A stretch of 26,819 bases of DNA from DATAFF01 sp036257595 (GTDB lineage Bacteria > Pseudomonadota > Alphaproteobacteria > Rhizobiales > Aestuariivirgaceae), in the NCBI GenBank assembly GCA_036257595.1, contig DATAFF010000012.1, positions 1 to 26,819 of the forward strand, read 5' to 3'. Positions 1 through 8,253 of the stretch are shown piece by piece. A model generated the notes under the pieces. It did not search any database, had not been told where the DNA came from, and saw only the letters and a list, made by a program, of their open reading frames with translations. The position numbers were made by a program, and so were the translations under genes. The stretch's first letter is position 1, and the number at the start of each line of letters is the position of its first letter.

Positions 1-92
1 GCCCGCGCCAGGGTAAGGGGCTCCTCTCGATGAAAACAGCCGCCGGCGCCCATCAAGGGCATCCACGCCTACCTGCAGGCGGTGCTCCTCTA

Positions 93-542
93 CTAACCGA
101 ATGCTCCTAATCGAGCACGGCGGCGACGTGGGGTCCACCCAGTGGAGCTCGGGCTGGGCCCACCAGGCGATGGGTAGACGAACAGGACCTGCAACGGCTC
201 CGAGCCGGTGTTGCGGAAACCGTGGGCACCGCCGGGCCCAGACGGGCTAAAGACACTGCCGCCTTTCGCGATCGGCGTCTCGTTGCCGTCGGCTTCGAGC
301 AACACTCCCTCTCCGGCCAAGACGAATTGCAGCTCGCCAATCGGGTGCCAGTGTAACGGAAGCTCTGCGCCTGGCGCGAAGGTGATGATGCCGCCGTATA
401 AGTCCGCGCTCTCGAGCCGTTCATCCACCAACACGGTCACCGTGGAGCCTTGGACCTTGGACGTGCGTGGGAACTGCTCCGAGGCCGCGAGGTACCGGGA
501 GCGCGGCCCTGCCGGTGCGTCTGATCGCTCACTGTTGGTCAT
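93..542 (-). CDS. Small cupin-domain protein
   Basis: A 149-residue single-domain cupin. Cupin motif 1 is visible as H64-x-H66-x3-E70, followed by a glycine-rich turn (AGEG). Motif 2 ends in GAHGFRN with H107, so the usual 3-His/1-Glu metal site is complete. I chose the ATG at 542 because AAAGGAG lies 7 bases upstream (550-556). An upstream in-frame ATG at 632 would run into the recombinase gene and lacks this site. There is no signal peptide, so it is probably cytoplasmic. The substrate cannot be told: small cupins include sugar-binding, dioxygenase-like and regulatory proteins. It starts 13 bases after the truncated recombinase on the same strand and may be read from the same transcript. 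The Pro/Ser/Arg-rich C-terminal tail (about residue 125 onward) looks non-domain and may be altered. Confidence 0.72.
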   Translation of the reverse strand: MTNSERSDAPAGPRSRYLAASEQFPRTSKVQGSTVTVLVDERLESADLYGGIITFAPGAELPLHWHPIGELQFVLAGEGVLLEADGNETPIAKGGSVFSPSGPGGAHGFRNTGSEPLQVLFVYPSPGGPSPSSTGWTPRRRRARLGAFG

Positions 543-555
543 CCCACCACTCCTT

Positions 556-996
556 TCAGCTCCGAACCATGGCCTGGATCGACGCAGCCTCAAACCGCCG
601 GCCGTGCATGTTGACATACTCTTGCCGCTCAAGCTCTGCAGCGATCGCCCGAAGGGAAAGCCTCTTGCCGGTTTTGGGATTGCGGCGATGAAGCTTTTTG
701 GCCAGGGCGACGAGTCCGGGGTTCATCTCCCGGTGCGACCGGCGGCCTTCGCATTTGCCATCCCGAGCCCGCTTGCGCTCTCTCGCGGCCTTGAGCTTGG
801 CGACCAGGCTCGCCTTCTCGAATTGCGCGATGGCGCCGAGCACCTGGCGCACCAGGACGGCGGTCGGCGTATCCTCAGTGAAAAAATCCGGGGCCGACGC
901 CGGGATGAGGTCAATGCCCAACCCTTTCAGCATGTCGTGGCCGGCGAGCTGTACGCCAACCACCGGCGAGGCGCTGCTCCCTGGCCCGTTTCTCAC
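556..996 (-). pseudogene. Serine recombinase (resolvase/invertase), 5'-truncated
   Basis: The protein matches the second part of small serine recombinases: GLGIDLIPA, then DTPTAVLVRQVLGAIAQFEKA (end of the catalytic domain and E-helix), then a basic stretch with ARERKRARDGKCEGR and a C-terminal helix-turn-helix-like segment (SLRAIAAELE). Residues 1 to about 17 have no family similarity. The N-terminal half with the catalytic serine (YxRxS motif) and the arginines is missing, and I could not find it in another frame upstream to about 1150. It is therefore a remnant that cannot catalyse strand exchange. Recognisable similarity begins near position 945. The remnant marks this end of the window as accessory DNA. 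Alternatively it could be expressed as a DNA-binding fragment; nothing in the sequence supports that. Confidence 0.75.
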
Positions 997-1156
997 GCTC
1001 GTCCCCTCTCGTTCCGCAACTTCCGATGATCAGATAGAATTCGTTGCCCCGTGAGACCATCTGCAATGACCCCACGGGGTGGGAGGGGTAGCCAGTCTCC
1101 CCCGGCATGGTGGGCCCCCCTTACCCTCTCGCGCGGAATCCACAGGAGCGGGCGAG

Positions 1157-1513
1157 ATGACCGTTGCACGAGGTGTGTTCATCTTGTTCTGCCTGGCGCT
1201 AGCTCCATGCGAGGCTATGGCCGTGACGACCTGCACAATCACAGAGAAGCTGGCATGCGGGCGGGCGAGTGGGTGCAAAAGGATACCGGTCTCAGTGGTG
1301 ATACGACTGGATGTTCAGAATCAGACCTACAGTCGATGTGACTCGAAGGGTTGTGACGATTATCCGTCTCACTTCGCTCCGTCCGGAATGTTCGTTGTGA
1401 TTGATGTGCCCGGACGGGGCATGGTGGCCAAAATGCTGGTGGACGGATCTGAGTTTGTAGAGGTGGTCACGCAGGGAACTGGTGTCATCGTGAGCTTTGG
1501 GAAATGCAACTGA
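1157..1513 (+). CDS. Small exported cysteine-rich protein, unknown function
   Basis: 118 residues. The N-terminus is a clear signal peptide: MTVAR, a hydrophobic core (GVFILFCLALAP) and a likely cleavage after AMA (about residue 22). The mature part has six cysteines, including TTC, ACG, GCK, RCD and GCD close together and one near the C-terminus, suiting two or three disulfides in the periplasm. I chose ATG 1157 because AGGAG lies 8 bases upstream (1144-1148) and it places the signal peptide at the N-terminus; an upstream ATG at 1079 would not. I do not recognise the family. Codon choice is visibly less GC-biased (many third-position A/T) than the pckA or chv genes, consistent with recent acquisition alongside the recombinase remnant. 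It is convergent with pckA. Confidence 0.65.
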   Translation: MTVARGVFILFCLALAPCEAMAVTTCTITEKLACGRASGCKRIPVSVVIRLDVQNQTYSRCDSKGCDDYPSHFAPSGMFVVIDVPGRGMVAKMLVDGSEFVEVVTQGTGVIVSFGKCN

Positions 1514-1671
1514 TATGCCGGCCGGCGTGCTCAATCATCACGCCCCTCGTCGAGCAGTACGAGGTCAAGATGCTATTTTCCGCAGATTTGGAACCCCAGC
1601 GGAACCCCAGGGCGTCTACGCGCCCGCTCTAGGGTGTATTAAGTGATTGAAAAACCGCGACAAACATTGTC

Positions 1672-1687
1672 ATCACGCAAACGTGAT
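1672..1687. repeat. Perfect small inverted repeat
   Basis: ATCACG-CAAA-CGTGAT is a perfect 6-bp inverted repeat with a 4-base centre, lying in the 283-base gap between the small exported protein and pckA. It could be a hairpin or an operator half-site pair. Apart from this and the heptamer element at 1719-1788, I see no gene, RNA or convincing promoter in 1514-1796. Confidence 0.4.
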
Positions 1688-1718
1688 CCACTGTCCTACC
1701 GCCAGCGCCATTGATGAT

Positions 1719-1788
1719 GGCAGTCGGCATTAGGCAGTCGGCAGTGACCTGCGCGCTATGCCCTGCCTATTGCCTAATGCCTACTGCC
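1719..1788. repeat. Heptamer inverted-repeat element, copy 1
   Basis: The left arm (1719-1744) is a run of heptamers of the type GGCAGTC GGCATTA GGCAGTC. The right arm (1763-1788) is its reverse complement except at three positions, giving a possible 26-bp stem with two mismatches and one G-U pair over an 18-base loop. It lies between the convergent 3' ends of the small exported protein gene and pckA, whose stop codon is 8 bases beyond the right arm. There is no U-tract as in a classical intrinsic terminator. Three relatives occur at 9191-9242, 14704-14768 and 25580-25655. Confidence 0.85.
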
Positions 1789-1796
1789 TTGCAAGC

Positions 1797-3410
1797 CTAC
1801 TCAGCCGCCGCCTTGGCGTGAGGCGCCGCCGCGCGAATCTCGGCATCGACGTAATCCTCGAACTTCGCGAAGTTCTTGGTGAACATCGCCACGAGCTCGC
1901 TCGCCCGCTCGTCATAGGCTGCTTTGTCGGCCCAGGTGGCGCGCGGATCGAGCATGCGGGGATCGAGGTCGGCAACCGCCGTCGGCATTTCGAAGCCGAA
2001 ATGCGGATCGCGGCGCATCGGCGCGCCATCGAGCCGCCCCTCCAGCGCCGCCGTCACCAGTGCCCGTGTCATCGCGATCGGCATGCGGCTGCCCACCCCA
2101 TAGCCGCCGCCGCTCCAGCCGGTATTGACCAGGTAGCACGTCGCCTGATGCCGGGCGATCTTGTCGCGCAGCAGCTTGCCATAGACGCTGGGGTGCCGTG
2201 GCATGAACGGCGCACCGAAGCAGGTCGAGAAGGTGGCCTGCGTGCCCTGCACGCCCTTCTCGGTCCCGGCGACCTTCGCCGTGTAACCCGACAGGAAATG
2301 ATACATCGCCTGCGCCGGGGTCAGCCGGGCGATCGGCGGCAGCACGCCGAAGGCGTCGGCAGTCAGCATGATGATCGTCTTGGGATGCGGCGCGAGCCCG
2401 CTCGTCGATGCATTGGCGATGAATTCGATCGGATAGGCGACGCGGCCATTCTCGGTCAGCGTCGCATCGTCGAAGTCGGGCACCCGCGTTAGCGGATCGA
2501 TCGCGACATTCTCGAGAACCGAGCCGAAGCGTCGCGTCGTGCCATAGATCTGCGGCTCCGCCTCTTCCGACAGGCGGATGGTCTTGGCATAGCAGCCGCC
2601 TTCGAAATTGAACAATCCTTGCTCCGACCAGCCATGCTCGTCATCGCCGATCAATATGCGGGAGGGATCCGACGACAGCGTCGTCTTGCCGGTGCCGGAC
2701 AGACCGAAGAACAGCGCCGAGGTTTGGTCCTTGCCGGCATTGGCCGAGCAGTGCATCGGCAGCACGCCGCGCTCCGGGAGCAGATAGTTGAGCGTGGTGA
2801 ACACCGCCTTCTTGGTCTCGCCGGCATAGCGGGTGCCGGCGATCAGCACCCGTCCGTTCACGAAGTCGCAGGCGATGATCGTGCCGCCATGCGACCCATG
2901 CCGCAGCGGGTCCGCCGTGAAGCTCGGCAGGTTGAGAATGGTGAGATCAGGCGTGAAGCGCGTGAGCTCGGCAAGCTCCGGACGGCGCAGCAGATGGCGG
3001 ATGAACAGCCCATGCCAGGCAAGCTCGGTGATCACCCTGACGTTTAGCCTGTAGGCGGGATCGGCGCCGCCATGGAGATCCTGCACGAACAGCTCGCGGC
3101 TGCCTGCGAACGCCGTCATATCGGCATCGAGCGCCGCGAAGGCCTGCCGCGACATGGCATTGTTGTTGTCCCACCAGATCGTTGGCTCGGTGATGGCGTC
3201 GCGCACCACGAACTTGTCCCTGGCCGATCGCCCGGTATGTGGACTGGTCGTCACCTGCAGCGGCCCCGCTGCCGCAACCATGCCCTCGCCGCGCCGCACC
3301 GCCGCCTCGTAGAGTGCTGCCACACCCTGATTGTAGAAGACCGCCTGGGCATCCCGGATGCCGGCTGATTCGATCGGTTGTGCGGGATTGAAGGGACCCG
3401 TTCTCGACAA
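1797..3410 (-). CDS. pckA: Phosphoenolpyruvate carboxykinase (ATP)
   Basis: 537 residues, the usual length. It converts oxaloacetate plus ATP to PEP, CO2 and ADP, the first committed step of gluconeogenesis from C4 acids, in the cytoplasm. The signature regions are intact: HTGRSARDKFVV (residues 58-69), the substrate segment around CSANAG (221-226), the P-loop GLSGTGKTT (236-244), the metal-binding GDDEHGW (255-261) and NFEGGCYAK (268-276). The start is a TTG at 3410 with GAGGG 8 bases upstream (3419-3423); this matches where homologues begin (…NPAQPIESAGI). Its location next to chvI-chvG-hprK is conserved in rhizobia and supports a link between carbon status and PTS/ChvGI regulation. It is probably transcribed from the 70-base gap upstream, or together with the HugZ-like gene. 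Confidence 0.95.
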   Translation of the reverse strand: MSRTGPFNPAQPIESAGIRDAQAVFYNQGVAALYEAAVRRGEGMVAAAGPLQVTTSPHTGRSARDKFVVRDAITEPTIWWDNNNAMSRQAFAALDADMTAFAGSRELFVQDLHGGADPAYRLNVRVITELAWHGLFIRHLLRRPELAELTRFTPDLTILNLPSFTADPLRHGSHGGTIIACDFVNGRVLIAGTRYAGETKKAVFTTLNYLLPERGVLPMHCSANAGKDQTSALFFGLSGTGKTTLSSDPSRILIGDDEHGWSEQGLFNFEGGCYAKTIRLSEEAEPQIYGTTRRFGSVLENVAIDPLTRVPDFDDATLTENGRVAYPIEFIANASTSGLAPHPKTIIMLTADAFGVLPPIARLTPAQAMYHFLSGYTAKVAGTEKGVQGTQATFSTCFGAPFMPRHPSVYGKLLRDKIARHQATCYLVNTGWSGGGYGVGSRMPIAMTRALVTAALEGRLDGAPMRRDPHFGFEMPTAVADLDPRMLDPRATWADKAAYDERASELVAMFTKNFAKFEDYVDAEIRAAAPHAKAAAE

Positions 3411-3479
3411 GCTCGCTACCCTCGGGGCGTTGGGGCGGGAATCAACGGGGCGAAACCCTATTGAATTCCACCATGTGGA

Positions 3480-4217
3480 TCAACAAACACTTGTATGCCG
3501 TGCGCGATGGGCCATTTCCGCGAGCGCCGTGCGAAGCTCAATCGCATTTGCGACAGGGCGATCGAAGGCGACCCGCGCGCTTCGACTGCCCTCCACCAAG
3601 GTAAAACCGTCGCGATCGACCGCCGCCATCGTCCAATTGCCGGCGGCTGTCCCGGCAAGCCTTGTTGCGTAAAGCTGGACGGCATCGCGATGGTCGCGGT
3701 TCATATGGGCGAGCGCCTCCTCCTCGATCGCGGCGATGGCCTCCACCCCCGGCCCCTCGAACACCTGCGCCGCGGTGAATGTCGCGATTCGCCCGAACCC
3801 GGCAACCGCATGCACCTGCCGGGGCTCCAGGCGCCACAAGGCAAAGTCGGAAAAATCGCAGTAATCCGCCGCTTGCGGGTGCTGCGCCAGGTACCGGCGG
3901 CGGTCGCTTCCCGCCGCCGGTGCCATGTGCCCGAGGACCGTCACCCGCGCTCCCTGCAGCGCATCGATCTGGCCTGCCGCCGGCGCCGCGACGAAGAGGG
4001 CCGAGGCGCGACCGTCGCGCTCGATATTTTTCGTGTGCCAGGCGAGCGAAGAAAGGAGTAGAATGGGTGTTCCAGCGGGATCCGTTGCAACATTGACGAG
4101 TGAGACATAGGGGTGGCCCGTATCGGCCATGAGAGTTCCAAAATGAGCGATTTGCGCCTGACGGATGAGCCCGCGCGCCGCCGCAGCGGGGTCATTACGA
4201 CCATTCGCCTCAGGCAT
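3480..4217 (-). CDS. HugZ/PNPOx-like FMN/heme-binding protein with DUF2470 tail
   Basis: 245 residues with two parts. The N-terminal split-barrel domain (about 10-150) of the pyridoxamine-5'-phosphate-oxidase-like fold has the typical opening RGLIRQAQIAHFGTL, the strand PILLLSSLAWHTKNI and RASALF. The C-terminal helical DUF2470-type domain (about 165-240) has EEEALAHMNRDHRDAVQLYA. This architecture is found in HugZ/HutZ heme-utilisation proteins and in many uncharacterised alphaproteobacterial flavin-binding proteins; true PNPOx activity is unlikely. I chose ATG 4217 because AGGAGG is 5 bases upstream; upstream ATGs give a basic, non-conserved extension toward chvI. It lies between pckA and chvI and is divergent from chvI, sharing a 174-base control region. 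Whether it binds heme, FMN or F420 cannot be told here. Confidence 0.8.
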   Translation of the reverse strand: MPEANGRNDPAAAARGLIRQAQIAHFGTLMADTGHPYVSLVNVATDPAGTPILLLSSLAWHTKNIERDGRASALFVAAPAAGQIDALQGARVTVLGHMAPAAGSDRRRYLAQHPQAADYCDFSDFALWRLEPRQVHAVAGFGRIATFTAAQVFEGPGVEAIAAIEEEALAHMNRDHRDAVQLYATRLAGTAAGNWTMAAVDRDGFTLVEGSRSARVAFDRPVANAIELRTALAEMAHRARHTSVC

Positions 4218-4391
4218 GGAGGCCTCCTGCGCTATGGCCTTGAACCGGGCGCCGCTCTTCACCACAATCCGGCCCAACATGGGACGGGTGGTCCAGGCCT
4301 GGTCGCAACGGGGCTGCAGAGTTGTGGAACCGCCACATTTTGCACGTGTTCGACTTTTAGAGCCGCCTGACATCAGCAGCGAGGAGACAAG

Positions 4392-5090
4392 ATGCCAACG
4401 ATCGCTCTCGTGGACGACGACCGCAACATCTTAACCTCGGTCAGCATGGCTTTGGAGGCCGAAGGTTATCAGACGAGCACATACACCGATGGGGTGGCCG
4501 CCCTTCAGGGTCTCCAGGACAACCCGGCCGATGTTGCCATTTTCGACATCAAGATGCCACGCATGGACGGGATGGAACTGTTGCGCCGCCTGCGCCAGCG
4601 CTCCGACATGCCGGTGATCTTCCTCACCTCGAAGGACGACGAGATCGACGAGCTGTTCGGTTTCAAGATGGGGGCCGACGACTTCATCAGGAAGCCGTTC
4701 TCGCAGCGCCTGCTGGTCGAGCGGGTGAAGGCGGTGCTCCGGCGTGCTCAGCAGCGCGACGGCTCGGTGACCGCTCCCGAGCCCTCGCGGGCAATCGAGC
4801 GCGGCAAGCTGGTGATGGATCCCGACCGCCATTCCTGCACCTGGGACGGCCAGGCCGTGACCCTGACGGTGACCGAATTCCTGATCTTGCAGTCGCTTGC
4901 CCAGCGTCCTGGCATCGTCAAGAGCCGTGACGCCCTGATGGACGCCGCCTATGACGATCAGGTCTATGTCGACGACCGCACGATCGACAGCCACATCAAG
5001 CGGCTCCGCAAGAAGTTCAAGGTGGTCGACGACAGTTTCGATGCCATCGAGACGCTGTATGGCGTCGGCTATCGCTTCAAGGAGGCTTGA
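4392..5090 (+). CDS. chvI: OmpR-type response regulator ChvI
   Basis: 232 residues. The receiver domain (1-120) has acidic residues D8-D10, phospho-acceptor D52 in FDIKMPRMDG, T79/S80 and K101 (RKPF). The C-terminal OmpR winged-helix DNA-binding domain (about 130-230) includes the recognition-helix region YVDDRTIDSHIKRLRKKF. It is the partner of the histidine kinase encoded 64 bases downstream. The ChvG/ChvI (ExoS/ChvI) pair of rhizobia and Agrobacterium responds to acid/envelope conditions and controls surface polysaccharide, motility and carbon genes; the assignment rests on sequence and on the conserved order with hprK, EIIA, HPr and pckA. The start is supported by GAGGAG 5 bases upstream (4381-4386). 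Confidence 0.93.
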   Translation: MPTIALVDDDRNILTSVSMALEAEGYQTSTYTDGVAALQGLQDNPADVAIFDIKMPRMDGMELLRRLRQRSDMPVIFLTSKDDEIDELFGFKMGADDFIRKPFSQRLLVERVKAVLRRAQQRDGSVTAPEPSRAIERGKLVMDPDRHSCTWDGQAVTLTVTEFLILQSLAQRPGIVKSRDALMDAAYDDQVYVDDRTIDSHIKRLRKKFKVVDDSFDAIETLYGVGYRFKEA

Positions 5091-5154
5091 GAAGTCCGGG
5101 CCGAGGACGTCGGGGTCGCTTCATCGGGCTCGGGGGAGGTTTTGACTCGCCGCC

Positions 5155-6951
5155 ATGGTGGCCATCGAAACGAGAGATCGGGTCGAGGTCGACGACTTCG
5201 CTTCGTCGGCCGACGCGGCGCGCGACGAGCCGAGTTTCTCTCTGCACGATCTGGCGCCGGCTCACCTCACCAGCCGCATCATCCTGTTCAATTTCGTTGG
5301 CCTCGTCATCCTGGTCGCCGGCATTCTCTATTTCAGCCAGTCGCGCGAAAGCCTGATCTCGGCCCGCGTCCAGAGCTTGATGACCCAGGGCCATATCATG
5401 GCCGCCGCCATCGCCTCCTCCGCCACCGTCGACACCGGCGAGATCGTCATCGATCCCGACAAGCTGCTGGAGCCGAGCGAGGAAGCGGGCGATGTCGATG
5501 TTCACAATCTCGACTTCCTGATCAATCCCGAGCGCGCCGGCCCGGTGCTGCGCCGCCTGGTCTCCTCGACCGACCGGGCCTCGGCCGCCATCCGCGCCCG
5601 CATCTTCGACCGCGAGGGGCTGCTCGTCGTCGACAGCCGCTATCTCTATGGCCGCGGCGATGTTCTGCGCGTCGAGCTGCCGCCCATCGCCAGGGAAAGC
5701 AAGGGGGTGCTGACCACCGCCTGGAACGCGATCAACGACTGGCTTTTCACCAACGACTACCCGGTTCAGAAGGAATATGGGCTCGACAACGGCAAGGACT
5801 TCCCGGAGGTCACCGCCGCCTTGAACGGCGCCTCGGTCTCGGTCGTCCGGGTCAATGACGAGAAGGAGATCGTCGTTTCCGTCGCCGTGCCGATCCAGCG
5901 CTTCCGCGCCGTTCTCGGCACCCTCGTCCTGTCGACCCGTGGCGGCGAGATCGACGAGGTCCTGCGCAACGAGCGGCGCATCGTGTTCTTCACCTTCCTG
6001 TTCGCCGCCCTCGTGACGAGCCTGCTCGCCATGTCGCTTGCCGGTCACATAGCCGAGCCCATCCGGCTCCTGGCGCGGGCCGCCGAGCGGGTCCGCAAGG
6101 GCGTCAACAACCGCGTCGAGATCCCGGATTTCACCCAGCGCCGCGACGAGATCGGCCATCTCTCGGGCGCGCTGCGCGACATGACCAACGCCCTCTACCG
6201 CCGGATTGACGCCATCGAGGCCTTTGCCGCCGATGTCAGCCATGAGCTCAAAAACCCGCTGACTTCGCTGCGCAGCGCCGTCGAGACCCTGCAATATGCC
6301 CGTACCGACGAGCAGCGCGCCCGCCTCAACACCATCGTCAAGGACGACGTGCGGCGTCTCGACCGGCTGATCACCGACATTGCCGATGCCTCGCGCCTCG
6401 ATGCCGAGCTCGCGCGCGCCCAGGCCAAGTCGGTCGACCTGGAGCTGCTCCTGCGCACCCTGGTCGACTTCGCCAACGAGACCAAGAAGGACAGTGCTCC
6501 CCACATCCGCCTCGAGGTGGTGCGCCCGCCCTATGGCCTCGACCAGCCCTTCACCATTCTCGGCCATGACAATCGGCTTGGTCAGGTGGTGCGCAATCTC
6601 GTCGACAATGCCGCTTCCTTCTCGCCGCCAGGCTCGACCGTCACGGTTCGGTTGCGGCGCCTGGCGCGGCAGGTCGAGTTCCGGGTCGACGACGAGGGTC
6701 CCGGCATCAATCCCGACCAGATGGCACGCATCTTCGATCGCTTCTACACTGATCGCCCGCCCGGTTACTTCGGCAAGAATTCAGGTCTCGGCCTCTCGAT
6801 CTCGCGCCAAATCGTCGAGGCGCATGGCGGCAAGATCACCGCTGCCAACCGCCATGCCGCCGCCACCGGCTCCGACCCGCCGCTGGTGCTCGGCGCCCGG
6901 TTCACCGTGCGGCTCCCTGCCGTCGAAGGCGATCGCACCACCGAGGGCTGA
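5155..6951 (+). CDS. chvG: Sensor histidine kinase ChvG
   Basis: 598 residues. An N-terminal cytoplasmic tail is followed by TM1 (about 42-61), a periplasmic sensing domain (about 62-275), TM2 (about 276-297), a HAMP linker, a HisKA domain with phospho-acceptor H363 in ADVSHELKNPL, and a HATPase domain with N-box VVRNLVDNAASF, G1 VDDEGPGI and G2 GLGLSIS. All catalytic boxes are present, so it should be active. In rhizobia the periplasmic domain is restrained by the inhibitor ExoR; no exoR is in this window. The ATG at 5155 is somewhat far from a GGGGGAGG run near 5132-5139, so the GTG next to it or a nearby start is possible. It is transcribed with chvI, and its stop is 3 bases before the hprK start. 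Confidence 0.93.
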   Translation: MVAIETRDRVEVDDFASSADAARDEPSFSLHDLAPAHLTSRIILFNFVGLVILVAGILYFSQSRESLISARVQSLMTQGHIMAAAIASSATVDTGEIVIDPDKLLEPSEEAGDVDVHNLDFLINPERAGPVLRRLVSSTDRASAAIRARIFDREGLLVVDSRYLYGRGDVLRVELPPIARESKGVLTTAWNAINDWLFTNDYPVQKEYGLDNGKDFPEVTAALNGASVSVVRVNDEKEIVVSVAVPIQRFRAVLGTLVLSTRGGEIDEVLRNERRIVFFTFLFAALVTSLLAMSLAGHIAEPIRLLARAAERVRKGVNNRVEIPDFTQRRDEIGHLSGALRDMTNALYRRIDAIEAFAADVSHELKNPLTSLRSAVETLQYARTDEQRARLNTIVKDDVRRLDRLITDIADASRLDAELARAQAKSVDLELLLRTLVDFANETKKDSAPHIRLEVVRPPYGLDQPFTILGHDNRLGQVVRNLVDNAASFSPPGSTVTVRLRRLARQVEFRVDDEGPGINPDQMARIFDRFYTDRPPGYFGKNSGLGLSISRQIVEAHGGKITAANRHAAATGSDPPLVLGARFTVRLPAVEGDRTTEG

Positions 6952-6954
6952 GCG

Positions 6955-7416
6955 TTGGCGACGGCAAGCGAAACCCTGCACGCGACCTGCCTCTCCGTGC
7001 AGGGACGGGGGATTCTCCTGTGCGGCCCCTCGGGCTGCGGCAAGTCCGACCTCGCCTTGCGGCTGATCACCACCCTCGATGCCCGGCTCGTCGCCGACGA
7101 CCAGGTGACGGTGGAGCGCCGCGGCAGCATGCTGGTGGGCCTGGCCCCGGCGAGTCTGCGCGGCCTGTTCGAGGTGCGCGGCCTCGGCATCGTCCGCATG
7201 GATTATGAGCATGAGGCCGGCCTCTCCATGCTGTTCCGGCTGAAGCCTCAGGCCTCGATCGAGCGGATGCCGGAGCGGCCCGTGCGGCAATTTAGCATCC
7301 TTGGAATCTCCATCCCCGAGACCGATCTGGACCCGGCAGCGAGCTCGGCTCCGCAACGACTTCTCATGGCGATGGACGTGGCCTTCAACCCTTTGCGGCT
7401 GCAAGCCCCGGATTAG
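6955..7416 (+). CDS. hprK: HPr kinase/phosphorylase, short alphaproteobacterial form
   Basis: 153 residues, only the C-terminal catalytic domain of HprK; the N-terminal domain of Firmicutes enzymes is absent, as is normal in alphaproteobacteria. Walker A GPSGCGKS is at 24-31, followed by DDQV and the family signature GLFEVRGLGIV. It phosphorylates/dephosphorylates the regulatory serine of HPr, encoded two genes downstream. The start is a TTG at 6955 with GAGGG 7 bases upstream inside the end of chvG. The tight spacing to chvG implies one transcript. A 132-base gap separates it from the EIIA gene; that gap holds no clear gene. Confidence 0.92.
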   Translation: MATASETLHATCLSVQGRGILLCGPSGCGKSDLALRLITTLDARLVADDQVTVERRGSMLVGLAPASLRGLFEVRGLGIVRMDYEHEAGLSMLFRLKPQASIERMPERPVRQFSILGISIPETDLDPAASSAPQRLLMAMDVAFNPLRLQAPD

Positions 7417-7548
7417 AGCCTGGAGCATGGAAGTGCTTGGCAGGGGATAGGTTGACGCGCCCAGTTGCGCTCTCCCGTCCGCTTGGACAATATGGCGCAC
7501 CTTTGGGGACGCTGCCTGGGGACCTATTCTCAGCACGGAGTTGGACTG

Positions 7549-7947
7549 ATGATTGGTATCGTGCTCGTGACGCATGGGCGTCTGGCCGACGAGCTGAGAT
7601 CCGCCTTGGAGCACGTGGTCGGCGCCCAGAACCAGATTGAGGCAATTGCCATCGGCCCCGACGATGACATTGCCCAGCGCCGCGAGCAGATCATCCAATC
7701 GGTCCAGCAGGTCGACAGCGGCGAGGGTGTCGTCGTGTTGACCGACATGTTCGGCGGCACCCCCTCCAACCTGGCCATCTCGGTCATGGAGCGCGGGCGG
7801 ATTGAGGTTCTCGCCGGGGTCAATCTCCCCATGCTCGTCAAGCTGGCCAGCATCCGCCGCGACGCCAGCCTCGACACGGCCGTCCAGGCAGCGCAGGATG
7901 CCGGCCGAAAATACATAAACGTCGCGAGCCGACTCCTCTCGAAATAG
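7549..7947 (+). CDS. manX: PTS EIIA component, mannose family
   Basis: 132 residues, the EIIA-Man fold alone without IIB, IIC or IID. The phospho-acceptor is H9 in LVTHGRLA near the N-terminus, and the conserved TDMFGGTPSN motif is present. In alphaproteobacteria this solitary EIIA is part of a regulatory (nitrogen-type) PTS, receiving phosphate from HPr; no sugar permease is associated here. I chose ATG 7549 over an upstream in-frame ATG because GGAG sits 8 bases upstream (7537-7540) and the domain starts right after it. It is followed after 3 bases by ptsH. Confidence 0.92.
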   Translation: MIGIVLVTHGRLADELRSALEHVVGAQNQIEAIAIGPDDDIAQRREQIIQSVQQVDSGEGVVVLTDMFGGTPSNLAISVMERGRIEVLAGVNLPMLVKLASIRRDASLDTAVQAAQDAGRKYINVASRLLSK

Positions 7948-7950
7948 GCT

Positions 7951-8253
7951 GTGAGGTCAATGTCGAGCCCTGAGCCCGACAAGGTGCTTCGGTGTAATCT
8001 CACCATCGTCAACAGCCGCGGGTTGCATGCCAGGGCGTCCGCCAAATTCGTCAAATGCGCCGACAGCTTCAACGCCGCCATCACGGTCAGCCGTGATGGC
8101 CAGTCGGCGCCAGGCACCTCGATCATGGGTCTGATGATGTTGGCAGCCGGCGAAGGCTCGACCATTCTGGTCGAGGTATCCGGGCCTGACGCGGAAAGCG
8201 CGCTGGCGGCCATCTCCGACCTGGTCGCCTCGGGCTTCGGAGAGCATGACTGA
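7951..8253 (+). CDS. ptsH: Phosphocarrier protein HPr
   Basis: 100 residues from the GTG at 7951, or 97 from an in-frame ATG at 7960; neither has a strong ribosome site and the choice is open. The catalytic histidine lies in SRGLHARASAKF (H26 from the GTG) and the regulatory serine in the GTSIMGLMML segment, the target of HprK. HPr passes phosphate from EI (PtsP, not in this window) to EIIA. Gene order hprK-EIIA-ptsH matches rhizobia. Its 3' end overlaps the next gene by 8 bases (ATGACTGA), suggesting translational coupling. Confidence 0.93.
   Translation: MRSMSSPEPDKVLRCNLTIVNSRGLHARASAKFVKCADSFNAAITVSRDGQSAPGTSIMGLMMLAAGEGSTILVEVSGPDAESALAAISDLVASGFGEHD

Noticed and set aside
31..96. Possible 3' end of a plus-strand gene ending ...AYLQAVLLY-TAA
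   Set aside because: It is only about 20 codons after an in-frame TGA at 31-33, and I recognise no family. It may be a frameshifted remnant, but it is too short to support.
1547..1632. Plus-strand open stretch reading ...EVKMLFSADLEPQRNPRASTRPL-TAG, considered as an integrase or recombinase tail
   Set aside because: No recognisable domain and no start with a ribosome site. The nearby GGAACCCCAGCGGAACCCC repeat does not fold as a tRNA.
1719..1788. CRISPR array interpretation of the heptamer elements
   Set aside because: Units are 7 bases with no spacers, arranged as inverted arms; no cas genes are present.
5077..6567. Long minus-strand open frame antisense to chvG, rich in Asp, Gly and Gln
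   Set aside because: It mirrors chvG codons at high GC and has no recognisable motif; chvG has all kinase boxes. The same holds for the long antisense frames opposite pckA, thiP, the aminotransferase and the UDP-sugar dehydrogenase.
7452..7480. TTGACG at about 7452 as a promoter for EIIA-ptsH
   Set aside because: No acceptable -10 hexamer lies at 15-19 bases, and co-transcription from chvI remains possible.
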